A stretch of DNA of 13,369 nucleotides from Clostridia bacterium. Its GTDB lineage: Bacteria > Bacillota_A > Clostridia > Oscillospirales > CAG-272. The translations under genes and the position numbers were made by a program. The notes below the pieces were generated by a model. The model was not told where the DNA came from, did no database searches, and saw only the letters and a program-made list of their open reading frames with translations. The stretch is taken from positions 1 through 13,369 of the forward strand of contig JAFVYX010000216.1 of the NCBI GenBank assembly GCA_017500625.1. Direction: 5' to 3'. Shown here piece by piece: positions 1-5,963 of the stretch; positions within the stretch are counted from its first letter, which is position 1; the number at the start of each line of letters is the position of its first letter.

Positions 1-870
1 GACGTTCTCAACCATATGCGTGAGCGTCTCTCCGACTACCAGGAGAAGTACGGTGACCTCTACAACCTCGAGGCCACGCCCGCCGAGTCGACGAGCTACC
101 GTCTGGCCAAGCACGACAAGAAGCGCTTCCCCAACATTCTCACCGCCTCCAAGGAGGGTGAGACCCCCTACTACACCAACTCCTCGCACCTGCCCGTCGG
201 CTACACCGACGACATCTTCTCGGCCCTCGACATTCAGGACGAGCTGCAGACGCTGTACACCTCGGGTACCGTCTTCCACGCCTTCCTCGGTGAGCGCCTG
301 CCCGACTGGAAGGCCGCGGCCTCGCTCGTCAGAAAGATCGCCCAGAACTACCAGCTCCCCTACTACACGCTCTCGCCCACCTATTCGGTGTGTAAGAACC
401 ACGGCTACATCGCGGGCGAGGTGAACGTCTGCCCCGACTGCGGTGAGGTCACCGAGGTCTACAGCCGTATCACGGGCTACTACCGTCCCGTCAAGAACTG
501 GAACGACGGTAAGTCGCAGGAGTACCGCGACCGCCGCGTGTACAATGCCGCTGCGTCGATGGCCCGCCGTGCCGACGACAAGCCCGCCGCCAAGGCCGAG
601 GCCTGCGAGTGCGACAAGACCGCCGCGGGTGACAACCTCATTCTCTTTGCCACCACCACCTGCCCCAACTGCAAAATGGCCAAGAAGTTTCTTGACGAGG
701 CCGGCATCGCCTATGAGGTGATCTTGGCCGACAAGGAGCCCGCCACGGCCAAGCGTTACGGCGTGGAGGCCGCTCCCACCCTCATCATCGAGCGTGAGGG
801 CAAGGCCGTTGCCGCCTTTGCCAACGTCTCGAATATCCGTAAATTCATTGAAGAAAGCGCAAAGGCGTAA
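1..870 (+). CDS. nrdD: Class III anaerobic ribonucleoside-triphosphate reductase NrdD, C-terminal part, with fused glutaredoxin-like domain (5' partial)
   Basis: The gene enters from the left edge with its frame open at base 1, so the ATG at 16 is internal and not the start. Numbering codons from base 1, the conserved NSSHLPVGY segment leads into a zinc-site region with C131, H134, C144 and C147 (CKNH...CPDC), then the glycyl-radical loop SRITGYYRP with the radical glycine at codon 159. These mark oxygen-sensitive class III RNR, which reduces ribonucleoside triphosphates to dNTPs in the cytoplasm. The catalytic cysteine region lies outside the window. After an Ala/Lys/Glu-rich linker (about codons 185-205) comes a domain of about 80 residues with a CPNC redox motif (221-224) and a cis-proline-type APTL segment. 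It resembles glutaredoxin/thioredoxin and could serve as the built-in disulfide reductant. The class III family includes members that use formate and members that use thioredoxin-type proteins; the fusion and the following trxB point to the second group. No nrdG activase gene is seen here. Confidence 0.93.
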   Translation, partial: DVLNHMRERLSDYQEKYGDLYNLEATPAESTSYRLAKHDKKRFPNILTASKEGETPYYTNSSHLPVGYTDDIFSALDIQDELQTLYTSGTVFHAFLGERLPDWKAAASLVRKIAQNYQLPYYTLSPTYSVCKNHGYIAGEVNVCPDCGEVTEVYSRITGYYRPVKNWNDGKSQEYRDRRVYNAAASMARRADDKPAAKAEACECDKTAAGDNLILFATTTCPNCKMAKKFLDEAGIAYEVILADKEPATAKRYGVEAAPTLIIEREGKAVAAFANVSNIRKFIEESAKA

Positions 871-873
871 GCG

Positions 874-1785
874 ATGCACGACATAGTTATCGTCGGCGCA
901 GGACCTGCCGGACTGACGGCGGCCATTTACGGCCGCCGCGCCGGTAAGAGTGTGCTGATCCTCGAAAAGGAGAACTTCGGCGGACAGATCACCCACTCCC
1001 CGAAGGTCGAAAACTACCCCGGCTTCCGTGTCCTTTCGGGCATGGAGCTTGGCGAAAAGCTGGTCGATCAGGCCATGGACCTCGGCGCGGAGATCGAGAT
1101 GGATACCGTCGTAGGTATCCGCACCGCGGGTGACGATCGCGTCGTGGTGGGTGAGGCGCGCGAATACCGTGCGAGGAGCGTCATTCTGGCCGCGGGCTCG
1201 CACCACCGCACCCTGGGGCTTCCCGGCGAAGAGCGCCTCGTCGGTCACGGCATCTCCTACTGTGCGATCTGTGACGGTGCCTTCCACGCGGGGGAGGACG
1301 TCGCCGTGATCGGCGGCGGCAACTCGGCCCTGCAGGAGGCGGTGATGCTCTCGGAGATCTGCCGCAGCGTCACGGTCATTCAAAACCTTGACCGCTTGAC
1401 GGGTGAGGGACGCCTCATCGAGGACATCGCGGAGCGCCGCAACGTGAAGGTCATCTATTCGACGGTTCTCGAGCGCCTGGACGGTGAGGACAAGCTCACC
1501 TCGATCGGCCTTCGCAATACCGAAACGGGTGAGACCACCACGCTCCCGATCGACGCCGTTTTCGTGGCGATCGGCCAGGTTCCCGAGAACGAGCCGTTCG
1601 CCGAGCTTTGCGACCTTGACGAGCGCGGTTACCTCGCCTCGGGCGAGGATTGCCTCACGCGCACCCCCGGCGTCTTTGCCGCAGGCGATTGCCGCCAAAA
1701 GGCGATCCGTCAGGTTACCACCGCCACGGGCGACGGCGCCGTTGCCGCGATCGCCGCGTGCAAATACCTCGATAGCTTAAAGTGA
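874..1785 (+). CDS. trxB: Thioredoxin reductase-like flavoprotein (303 aa), lacking the canonical NADPH-phosphate motif
   Basis: This is a complete low-molecular-weight thioredoxin-reductase fold. It has an N-terminal FAD dinucleotide site (VGAGPAG, residues 7-13), the redox-active CAIC (130-133), a second nucleotide site (IGGGNSA, 146-152) and the C-terminal FAD motif FAAGDC (268-273). The length is normal for the family. Where NADPH-dependent enzymes carry HRRxxxR after the second nucleotide site, this protein reads VIQNLDRLTGE (168-178), so the 2'-phosphate-binding arginines are missing. NADH, a ferredoxin/flavodoxin donor or another reductant is therefore possible. The ATG lies 3 bases after the nrdD stop, and AAAGG (861-865), inside the end of nrdD, serves as ribosome binding site, so the two genes are probably translationally coupled. 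The likely partner is the glutaredoxin-like tail of NrdD. The trxB symbol reflects family membership; the electron donor is not established. Confidence 0.92.
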   Translation: MHDIVIVGAGPAGLTAAIYGRRAGKSVLILEKENFGGQITHSPKVENYPGFRVLSGMELGEKLVDQAMDLGAEIEMDTVVGIRTAGDDRVVVGEAREYRARSVILAAGSHHRTLGLPGEERLVGHGISYCAICDGAFHAGEDVAVIGGGNSALQEAVMLSEICRSVTVIQNLDRLTGEGRLIEDIAERRNVKVIYSTVLERLDGEDKLTSIGLRNTETGETTTLPIDAVFVAIGQVPENEPFAELCDLDERGYLASGEDCLTRTPGVFAAGDCRQKAIRQVTTATGDGAVAAIAACKYLDSLK

Positions 1786-1791
1786 AAAACG

Positions 1792-1827
1792 AAAAACAGC
1801 GACTTCCCACGGGAAGCCGCTGTTTTT
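1792..1827. terminator. Bidirectional rho-independent terminator between trxB and the 66-aa gene
   Basis: A 16-bp stem (1792-1807 with 1812-1827, one A-C mismatch) has a CACG loop. It is flanked by five A's on the left and five T's on the right, so it works in both directions. It starts 6 bases after the trxB stop and also lies downstream of the convergent small gene. Confidence 0.9.
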
Positions 1828-1854
1828 GTAAGCAAAACTTGTCAAAACAAGAGG

Positions 1855-2055
1855 TTAGGAGGCGATCGCTGCCGCAGTGGCCAGCATCTCGGCCTCGCTC
1901 ATTCGCGGTGCCTCCAGCAGCCACTCGGCAAACCGCGCGATTGCCGCGGGCGTTGTCAGCCGCTCCATGATCGCGGCGATCGCCGCCGTCCCTGCCCGTG
2001 TCGCAAGCAGGCAATCAAGCATCATCTTTCGTAGGGTAGCTGTGGCCAGTGTCAT
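1855..2055 (-). CDS. Small alanine-rich hypothetical protein (66 aa)
   Basis: I do not recognise the family. The product is 66 residues, rich in Ala, Met and Leu, with predicted helices separated by TP and AP breaks (RLTTPAAIARFAEWLLEAP). It has no signal peptide, no clear membrane segment and no cysteine motif (one Cys). Reality is supported by a good ribosome binding site: AGAGG stands 8 bases before the ATG (read on the minus strand). A TATACT box lies about 32 bases upstream of the ATG, and a matched bidirectional terminator follows the stop. Codon composition matches its neighbours. Overlapping plus-strand frames lack comparable start signals. It stands alone, converging on trxB and lying downstream of the repeat cluster. 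Confidence 0.62.
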   Translation of the reverse strand: MTLATATLRKMMLDCLLATRAGTAAIAAIMERLTTPAAIARFAEWLLEAPRMSEAEMLATAAAIAS

Positions 2056-2086
2056 AGGTGGTACCTCTCTTTCTTCTTACGAGAAC

Positions 2087-2092
2087 AGTATA
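2087..2092 (-). promoter_or_regulatory. Putative -10 box (TATACT) for the 66-aa gene
   Basis: TATACT on the minus strand is well placed for the 66-aa gene, leaving a leader of about 25-30 bases with the AGAGG site. No convincing -35 box exists at 16-18 bases; only T-rich sequence (GTTTTT) is present, so this is tentative. Confidence 0.35.
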
Positions 2093-2113
2093 CAAGAGGC
2101 GATGTCCCAAAAA

Positions 2114-2147
2114 CGGTACAGTGTGGGAGGCAGGAATGTATGTACCG
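2114..2147. repeat. Inverted repeat, 7-bp arms (CGGTACA / TGTACCG)
   Basis: CGGTACA (2114-2120) is perfectly complementary to TGTACCG (2141-2147) with a 20-base loop. It marks the left edge of the hairpin-rich stretch, just upstream of the 66-aa gene promoter region. It could be an operator or simply part of the repeat cluster. Confidence 0.45.
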
Positions 2148-2150
2148 GCA

Positions 2151-2168
2151 TCTCCGCAGAAAAGAAAA
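2151..2168 (+). repeat. 18-bp direct repeat, copy 1 (TCTCCGCAGAAAAGAAAA)
   Basis: Exact 18-bp match to 2280-2297. Each copy precedes one of the 67-bp palindromic elements, by 31 bases here and by 11 bases in copy 2. It suggests duplication of a larger unit with later indels. Confidence 0.8.
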
Positions 2169-2199
2169 CGAGATCGCAGGTGGCGTACACGCCGCGTGA

Positions 2200-2266
2200 A
2201 TATTATGGCTCCCCCTAAGGGGGAGCTGGCGCGGAACGCGACTGAGAGGGGAAACGGGAATTTCGC
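2200..2266 (+). repeat. 67-bp palindromic interspersed repeat, copy 1
   Basis: The element starts ATATTATGGCT and ends GGGAATTTCGC. It contains a perfect 8-bp hairpin GCTCCCCC-TAA-GGGGGAGC (2208-2226), a smaller CGCG-GAA-CGCG hairpin and the tail ACTGAGAGGGG. It matches 2309-2375 over 67 bases with about five differences. There is no credible gene inside it. It looks like a REP/MITE-type dispersed non-coding element; dispersal in the genome is inferred. Confidence 0.8.
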
Positions 2267-2279
2267 GCGGAGCAGGGTG

Positions 2280-2297
2280 TCTCCGCAGAAAAGAAAA
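2280..2297 (+). repeat. 18-bp direct repeat, copy 2
   Basis: Exact copy of 2151-2168. Its first bases also form the right arm of a 6-bp hairpin, GCGGAG (2267-2272) with CTCCGC (2281-2286). Confidence 0.8.
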
Positions 2298-2308
2298 GCA
2301 CCATGTGG

Positions 2309-2375
2309 ATATTATGGCTCCCCCTTGGGGGGAGCTGTCGCGGAACGCGACTGAGAGGGGCCACGGGAATTTCGC
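2309..2375 (+). repeat. 67-bp palindromic interspersed repeat, copy 2
   Basis: Second copy, offset by 109 bases from copy 1. The central hairpin is GCTCCCCC with GGGGGAGC around a TTG-type loop. The differences lie in the loop and the CTGTCG and CCACGGG positions. Its last bases (ACGGGAATTTCGC, 2363-2375) are also the first constant segment of the following larger module. Confidence 0.8.
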
Positions 2376-2500
2376 CTTTGGCGAATCTCTTTCGCCTTGC
2401 CGCCGATCAGCAAGCTATCGGCGCTCTGCGGCGAAGAGGCGAACCCGCACCGCTTGGCCGTTGGCCTACGCGACGGGCTCGCGTATCTGCCCAAAAAGAG
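2363..2500. repeat. Multi-hairpin module, copy M1
   Basis: About 138 bases, opening with ACGGGAATTTCGC, containing GCGAACCCGC (2439-2448) and closing with the CGCGACGGG...CTGCCCAAAAAGAG segment. These constant parts recur in M2 at nearly the same spacing. Between them lie hairpins: TTCGCC/GGCGAA (2371-2376/2380-2385), an outer TTCGCC/GGCGAA (2391-2396/2438-2443) enclosing CGCCGAT/ATCGGCG (2401-2407/2417-2423), and CGCGA/TCGCG (2469-2473/2479-2483). It is followed by the 9-bp hairpin at 2499-2520. No ribosome binding site or credible reading frame supports a protein. Confidence 0.75.
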
Positions 2501-2520
2501 GTCTCCCGTGTGGGAGACCT
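2499..2520. other. 9-bp hairpin, terminator-like but without a T-run downstream on the plus strand
   Basis: AGGTCTCCC (2499-2507) pairs perfectly with GGGAGACCT (2512-2520) around GTGT. It sits where the true tRNA terminator sits after module M2. Read on the minus strand it is followed by CTTTTT, so weak minus-strand termination is possible. Confidence 0.6.
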
Positions 2521-2521
2521 T

Positions 2522-2660
2522 ACGGGAATTTCGCGCAGAGCGCGAATATGTTTACTCGCGCCGACCGTGAGCGAGCTCCCGTCGGGCAAGCTCGTAAAAT
2601 GCGAACCCGCCCGCGTGACCTGCGGCCACGCGACGGGATCGCGCATCTGCCCAAAAAGAG
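2522..2660. repeat. Multi-hairpin module, copy M2
   Basis: About 139 bases, offset 159-160 from M1, with the same constant connectors (ACGGGAATTTCGC, GCGAACCCGC at 2601-2610, CGCGACGGG at 2629-2637, CTGCCCAAAAAGAG at 2647-2660). The hairpins sit at the same places with different arm sequences: TTCGCGC/GCGCGAA (2530-2536/2540-2546), TTTAC/GTAAA (2551-2555/2594-2598) enclosing CCGAC/GTCGG (2561-2565/2581-2585), CGTGACC/GGCCACG with one mismatch (2614-2620/2624-2630), and CGCGA/TCGCG (2629-2633/2639-2643). It runs into the tRNA terminator. Confidence 0.75.
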
Positions 2661-2689
2661 AGAGCCCCATTTCGGGGCTCTCTCTTTTT
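2653..2689. terminator. Strong bidirectional terminator after tRNA-Gly
   Basis: A perfect 16-bp stem (2653-2668 with 2674-2689) around ATTTC has A and T tracts at both ends. On the minus strand it begins at the very last base of the tRNA CCA. The inverted repeat can extend a further 9 bp (2644-2652 with 2690-2699, one bulge), which would take in the tRNA 3' acceptor strand. Confidence 0.92.
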
Positions 2690-2762
2690 GGAGCAGATGA
2701 CGGGAATCGAACCCGCGTGTTCGGCTTGGGAAGCGGACGCTCTGCCATTGAGCTACATCTGC
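2689..2762 (-). tRNA. tRNA-Gly (anticodon CCC)
   Basis: Read on the minus strand, a 74-base cloverleaf includes an encoded CCA. The acceptor stem is GCAGATG/CATCTGC (7 bp), the D arm is GCTCAATGGCAGAGC, the anticodon loop is TTCCCAA giving anticodon CCC, the variable loop has 4 bases, and the T arm is GCGGGTTCGATTCCCGT. The anticodon stem TCCGC/GCCGA pairs at four of five positions; the middle pair is C-C. Discriminator base U precedes CCA. It reads the glycine codon GGG. It has its own promoter and terminator. Apart from the stem mismatch it looks functional. Confidence 0.95.
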
Positions 2763-2778
2763 AAGTCGTTGCTTGCTT

Positions 2779-2807
2779 ATTATAGCGCAAACTGAGCCGC
2801 TTGTCAA
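2779..2807 (-). promoter_or_regulatory. Consensus sigma-A promoter for tRNA-Gly
   Basis: On the minus strand, TTGACA (2802-2807) and TATAAT (2779-2784) are separated by exactly 17 bases, a perfect match to the housekeeping consensus. Transcription would start about 8-10 bases before the mature tRNA 5' end. It sits directly behind the DUF711 stop codon. Confidence 0.93.
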
Positions 2808-2830
2808 TGCCTTTTGGAAAAATTTCGGTT

Positions 2831-4189
2831 TTAGTTCTTGAGACTGTGAATGGGGGCGGGGATACGGCCGCCTCGGTGAATGAAGCGCGCGGGGGAATAG
2901 GGGCGCAGGGGCATAATGGGTGCCGAGCCGAGGAGACCACCGAAGTCCACGCTGTCGCCAACGCCCTTGCCGTAGGCGGGAATGAGGCGCACCGCCGTTG
3001 TTTTGGTGTTGGCAACGCCGATCGAGATCTCGTCGGCGATGATGCCGCAGATGACCTCCTCGGTCGTGTCGCCGGGAACGGCGATCATATCGAGACCGAC
3101 CGAGCAAACGGCGGTCATGGCTTCCAGCTTCTCCAGCGAGAGCGCACCGCGCTCAACGGCAGCGATCATACCCTCGTCCTCCGAGACGGGGATAAAGGCG
3201 CCCGAAAGACCGCCCACGTGGCCCGAGGCCATCACGCCGCCCTTTTTAACGGCATCGTTGAGCATCGCGAGGGCCGCCGTGGTGCCGTGGGCACCGCAGG
3301 ACTCAAGGCCCATATTCTCAAGGATCCGGGCCACCGAGTCGCCGATCGCGGGCGTGGGAGCCAGCGAAAGGTCGATGATGCCGAAGGGCACACCGAGACG
3401 CCTCGCTGCCTCGTTGGCTACCAGCTGGCCGACGCGCGTGATCTTGAACGCCGTGCGCTTGATTAGCTCTGCCAGCGCCGAAAGATCGCAGTCACCCGCG
3501 CGCTCAATGGCCGAGCTGACAACGCCGGGGCCGGAAACGCCCACGTTGATGACCGTCTCGGCCTCGCCCACACCGTGGAAGGCCCCCGCCATGAAGGGGT
3601 TGTCCTCGGGCACGTTGGCGAACACCACGAGCTTCGCACAGCCGATCGAATTGTTGTCGCGCGTGAGGTAGGCGACACGCTTGATCGTCGAGCCCATCAG
3701 GCGAATGGCGTCCATATTGATGCCCGCCTTGGTCGAGGCCACGTTGACCGAGGAGCAGACAAGGCGCGTTTCGGCCAGCGCCTCGGGGATCACCGAGATC
3801 ATGGCGCGGGCGCCGTTCGTCATACCCTTCTGCACAAGAGCCGAGAAGCCGCCGATGAAGTTGATACCCACGGTATCGGCCGCCCTTTGCAGGGTGTTTG
3901 CGATCTTCAGATAGGTGTCGGGCGTGGCGTCACCGCCGATGAGCGAGATGGGCGTCACCGAAACGCGCTTGTTGACGATCGGCACGCCGTAGTCCTTCTC
4001 AATGTCGCACCCCGTCGTCACGAGATGCTCCGCTGTGCGCGTGATCTTATCGTAGATGCGCGTGCAAAGGCGGTCGGGATCGTCACTCACGCAGTCGTAA
4101 AGCGAGATGCCCATGGTGATGGTACGGATATCGAGGTTTTCCTCGCGTACCATCTGTATGGTTTCAAGAATGTCCTGAGTGTTCAGCAT
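2831..4189 (-). CDS. UPF0210/DUF711 family protein (452 aa)
   Basis: A full-length member of the DUF711 (UPF0210) family, cytoplasmic and of unknown reaction. Conserved blocks include [12 protein letters not shown] (113-124), [16 protein letters not shown] (146-161), the glycine-rich [19 protein letters not shown] (204-222) and, near the C-terminus, [19 protein letters not shown]. Length is typical of the family. The start is chosen by GGAGG 5 bases before the ATG. It lies 11 bases after the ACT-domain gene; the same two-gene pairing (UPF0237 then UPF0210) is seen widely in Firmicutes and archaea, which implies a joint role with the ACT protein as sensor or regulatory subunit. It is the last gene of the apparent operon. 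No clear terminator follows; the tRNA promoter begins about 24 bases after the stop, so read-through into the tRNA is possible. Confidence 0.93.
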   Translation of the reverse strand: MLNTQDILETIQMVREENLDIRTITMGISLYDCVSDDPDRLCTRIYDKITRTAEHLVTTGCDIEKDYGVPIVNKRVSVTPISLIGGDATPDTYLKIANTLQRAADTVGINFIGGFSALVQKGMTNGARAMISVIPEALAETRLVCSSVNVASTKAGINMDAIRLMGSTIKRVAYLTRDNNSIGCAKLVVFANVPEDNPFMAGAFHGVGEAETVINVGVSGPGVVSSAIERAGDCDLSALAELIKRTAFKITRVGQLVANEAARRLGVPFGIIDLSLAPTPAIGDSVARILENMGLESCGAHGTTAALAMLNDAVKKGGVMASGHVGGLSGAFIPVSEDEGMIAAVERGALSLEKLEAMTAVCSVGLDMIAVPGDTTEEVICGIIADEISIGVANTKTTAVRLIPAYGKGVGDSVDFGGLLGSAPIMPLRPYSPARFIHRGGRIPAPIHSLKN

Positions 4190-4200
4190 AAGGGCCTCCG

Positions 4201-4470
4201 TCAGATGCGGTGCATGGCGTCAAAGATCTCCTCATGCACAGCGCGGATATCGAGCGCGCGGTCACGGCCGAGCGCGGCCAGCGTGTCGGCAAAGGAGGAG
4301 AAGGGGCAGCTGAGCGTGTCGATGTCCACCAGCATGATCATCGCAAAGTATTCGGAGAGAACGCTCTGCGTGATCTCAATGATGTTGGCGCCCGACTTGG
4401 CGCACACGGCGGAAACGTCGGCAATGATGCCCACGGTGTCCTTGCCCGTAACGGTGATAACGGCTTTCAT
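4201..4470 (-). CDS. ACT domain-containing protein, UPF0237 family (89 aa)
   Basis: A single stand-alone ACT domain. The N-terminal strand [11 protein letters not shown] is followed by the small-ligand loop [16 protein letters not shown] (9-24) and the second half [22 protein letters not shown] domains bind amino acids or similar small molecules and usually control a partner enzyme; 89 residues is the normal size for UPF0237. AAGGAGAT stands about 7 bases before the ATG. It follows the M20 peptidase gene by 36 bases and precedes DUF711 by 11 bases. No promoter is seen in the 36-base gap, so it is probably cotranscribed. The ligand is unknown. Confidence 0.93.
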   Translation of the reverse strand: MKAVITVTGKDTVGIIADVSAVCAKSGANIIEITQSVLSEYFAMIMLVDIDTLSCPFSSFADTLAALGRDRALDIRAVHEEIFDAMHRI

Positions 4471-4506
4471 AATGTATCTCCTTTTCAGTAGTAACGGATC
4501 GTGATG

Positions 4507-5946
4507 TCAGCAGGTGCCGAGCAGACGGAGATAGAACTCCACGCTCCGCCCGATGACCTCAAGGCGAATGCGCTCGTTGGCGCCGTGGATCGTGCGGCGA
4601 TCCTCGCTTGTGAGGTCCATAGCGGAGAAGCGGTACACGCGGTCGGAGATCACGCCCCAGTGGCGGCTGTCCGAGCATTGTACCATCAGGTAGGGGGTAA
4701 CGATCGTGCCGGGCCAGGTGGCGCGCACCGCCTCGGCGATCCTCTCCCACCCGTCGCAGTCCACACGCGAGATGCGGCTCGGCTCGTGGCTTCCGAGCGG
4801 GCGGATCTCCACGCGCTCGTTATCGACCGTCTTGCGCAGATAGGCGATCGTGCCGTCCACCGTGTCGGCGGGGTTCAAGCGGATATTCGAGACCATCGTC
4901 GCGGTCGAGGGCAGAACGTTGTTCGCATTGCTCCCCTGCATACGGGTGAAGGCCACGGTCGTTCTCACCATAGCGTTCATCTCGCCGCCCGAAAGCTTGG
5001 CGATGAGGTTGAGCACAGGTGAGAAGCACCAGAGATTCGCGAAGATCAAACGGTAAAGGAAGGTGGAATGGCGCGCCAGCGTGTTGAACATCTCGCCCGT
5101 TGCCTTTGAAATGTGCATCTTCATCGGCTTATGCTCGATCGCTGCGCAAGCCAGGGAAAGCTCTCCGATCGGGGTCTTGGGCTTCGGTGCCGAGGCGTGG
5201 CCGCCCGAGGAGCGCACGCGATACTCAAGGTCGATCATGCCCTTCTCGGCCGTGCCGATCATAGCGGCTTGCGTCTTAACGCCGGGGAAGACGTTTGTGA
5301 CCACGGCACCGCCCTCGTCCAGCACCAGCGAGACGTCAATGCCCTCCTTGCGGAAATGCTCCACGATGTTGACCGCGCCCTCGCCGTTGACCTCCTCGCC
5401 TCCCGAAAAGGCGAAGTACACGTCGTGCTCGGGCACAAAGCCGCGGCCGATCAGGGTGTTGGCGGCAAACAGGGCGGCGTTCATCGTCACCTTGGTGTCC
5501 AGCGTTCCGCGACCCCAGAGCACCCCGTCCTCGATCACACCCTCAAAGGGCGGGTGACGCCAGGTCTCCTCGTCGGCGGGGACCACGTCGTAGTGCGACA
5601 TCAAGACGGCGGCGTGTCCCGGCTCGCGTCCCTCCCAGCGATAGAGGAGCGCGCGCCCCGAAAAGCGGGTAAGCGTGCAGCGCTCGCAAACGTTTGGGTA
5701 AAGCGACGGCAAAAGAGCGACCAGCTTTTCAAACTCGGCATCGTCCTCCTCGGTGGGATCGTAGCGCGAGACCGTGCGGCAGCGCACCAGCTCACGGAGG
5801 GCAAGAGTCGCCGCCTCGCGGTCAAAGTCGCAGGGGGTCGGCTCGGTGACGGGAATGGCCGTCGGGCGGAAGAGGGCGGCGCGAAGGAGGATCACCGCCA
5901 GGAAAATGGCCAAAAGCGCGGCAAGCGCTATCAGTACGTAGATCAC
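4507..5946 (-). CDS. Membrane-anchored M20 family metallopeptidase (479 aa, GTG start)
   Basis: A dinuclear-zinc M20 hydrolase resembling the carboxypeptidase S / PM20D1 branch, which cleaves or forms amide bonds of N-acyl amino acids and dipeptides. In the numbering used here the metal and catalytic signatures are SHYDVVPAD (H118), GRGTLDTK (bridging D150), GGEE (catalytic E184, ligand E185), DEGG (D210) and HGANER (H454). The dimerisation-lid motif SSGGHAS holds H250. Residues 1-25 form one hydrophobic segment without a cleavage site, so the enzyme is probably anchored with its catalytic domain outside; topology is inferred. A GTG at 5958 also opens this frame, but GGAGG (5952-5956) lies downstream of it and 5 bases before the GTG at 5946, which fixes the start here. 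The 17-base gap to the upstream membrane gene suggests one transcript. The substrate is unknown. Confidence 0.9.
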   Translation of the reverse strand: MIYVLIALAALLAIFLAVILLRAALFRPTAIPVTEPTPCDFDREAATLALRELVRCRTVSRYDPTEEDDAEFEKLVALLPSLYPNVCERCTLTRFSGRALLYRWEGREPGHAAVLMSHYDVVPADEETWRHPPFEGVIEDGVLWGRGTLDTKVTMNAALFAANTLIGRGFVPEHDVYFAFSGGEEVNGEGAVNIVEHFRKEGIDVSLVLDEGGAVVTNVFPGVKTQAAMIGTAEKGMIDLEYRVRSSGGHASAPKPKTPIGELSLACAAIEHKPMKMHISKATGEMFNTLARHSTFLYRLIFANLWCFSPVLNLIAKLSGGEMNAMVRTTVAFTRMQGSNANNVLPSTATMVSNIRLNPADTVDGTIAYLRKTVDNERVEIRPLGSHEPSRISRVDCDGWERIAEAVRATWPGTIVTPYLMVQCSDSRHWGVISDRVYRFSAMDLTSEDRRTIHGANERIRLEVIGRSVEFYLRLLGTC

Positions 5947-5963
5947 AAAAACCTCCACACGCT

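Noticed and set aside
2151..2660. Possible CRISPR array
   Set aside because: Repeat units are long (67 and about 140 bp), only two copies each, imperfect and rich in internal hairpins. There are no regular spacers and no cas genes.
2821..2831. Terminator directly after the DUF711 gene
   Set aside because: The A/T-rich stretch does not form a stable stem; the tRNA promoter begins almost at once.
2303..3107. Several overlapping open frames of 130-200 codons in the repeat/tRNA region
   Set aside because: They translate the hairpin repeats and the tRNA itself and have no start signals. They are likely to appear in databases as spurious repeat-derived proteins.
5047..5557. Plus-strand open frame of 164 codons opposite the M20 peptidase
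   Set aside because: It lies entirely antisense to catalytic-motif regions of a well-supported gene and has no ribosome binding site.
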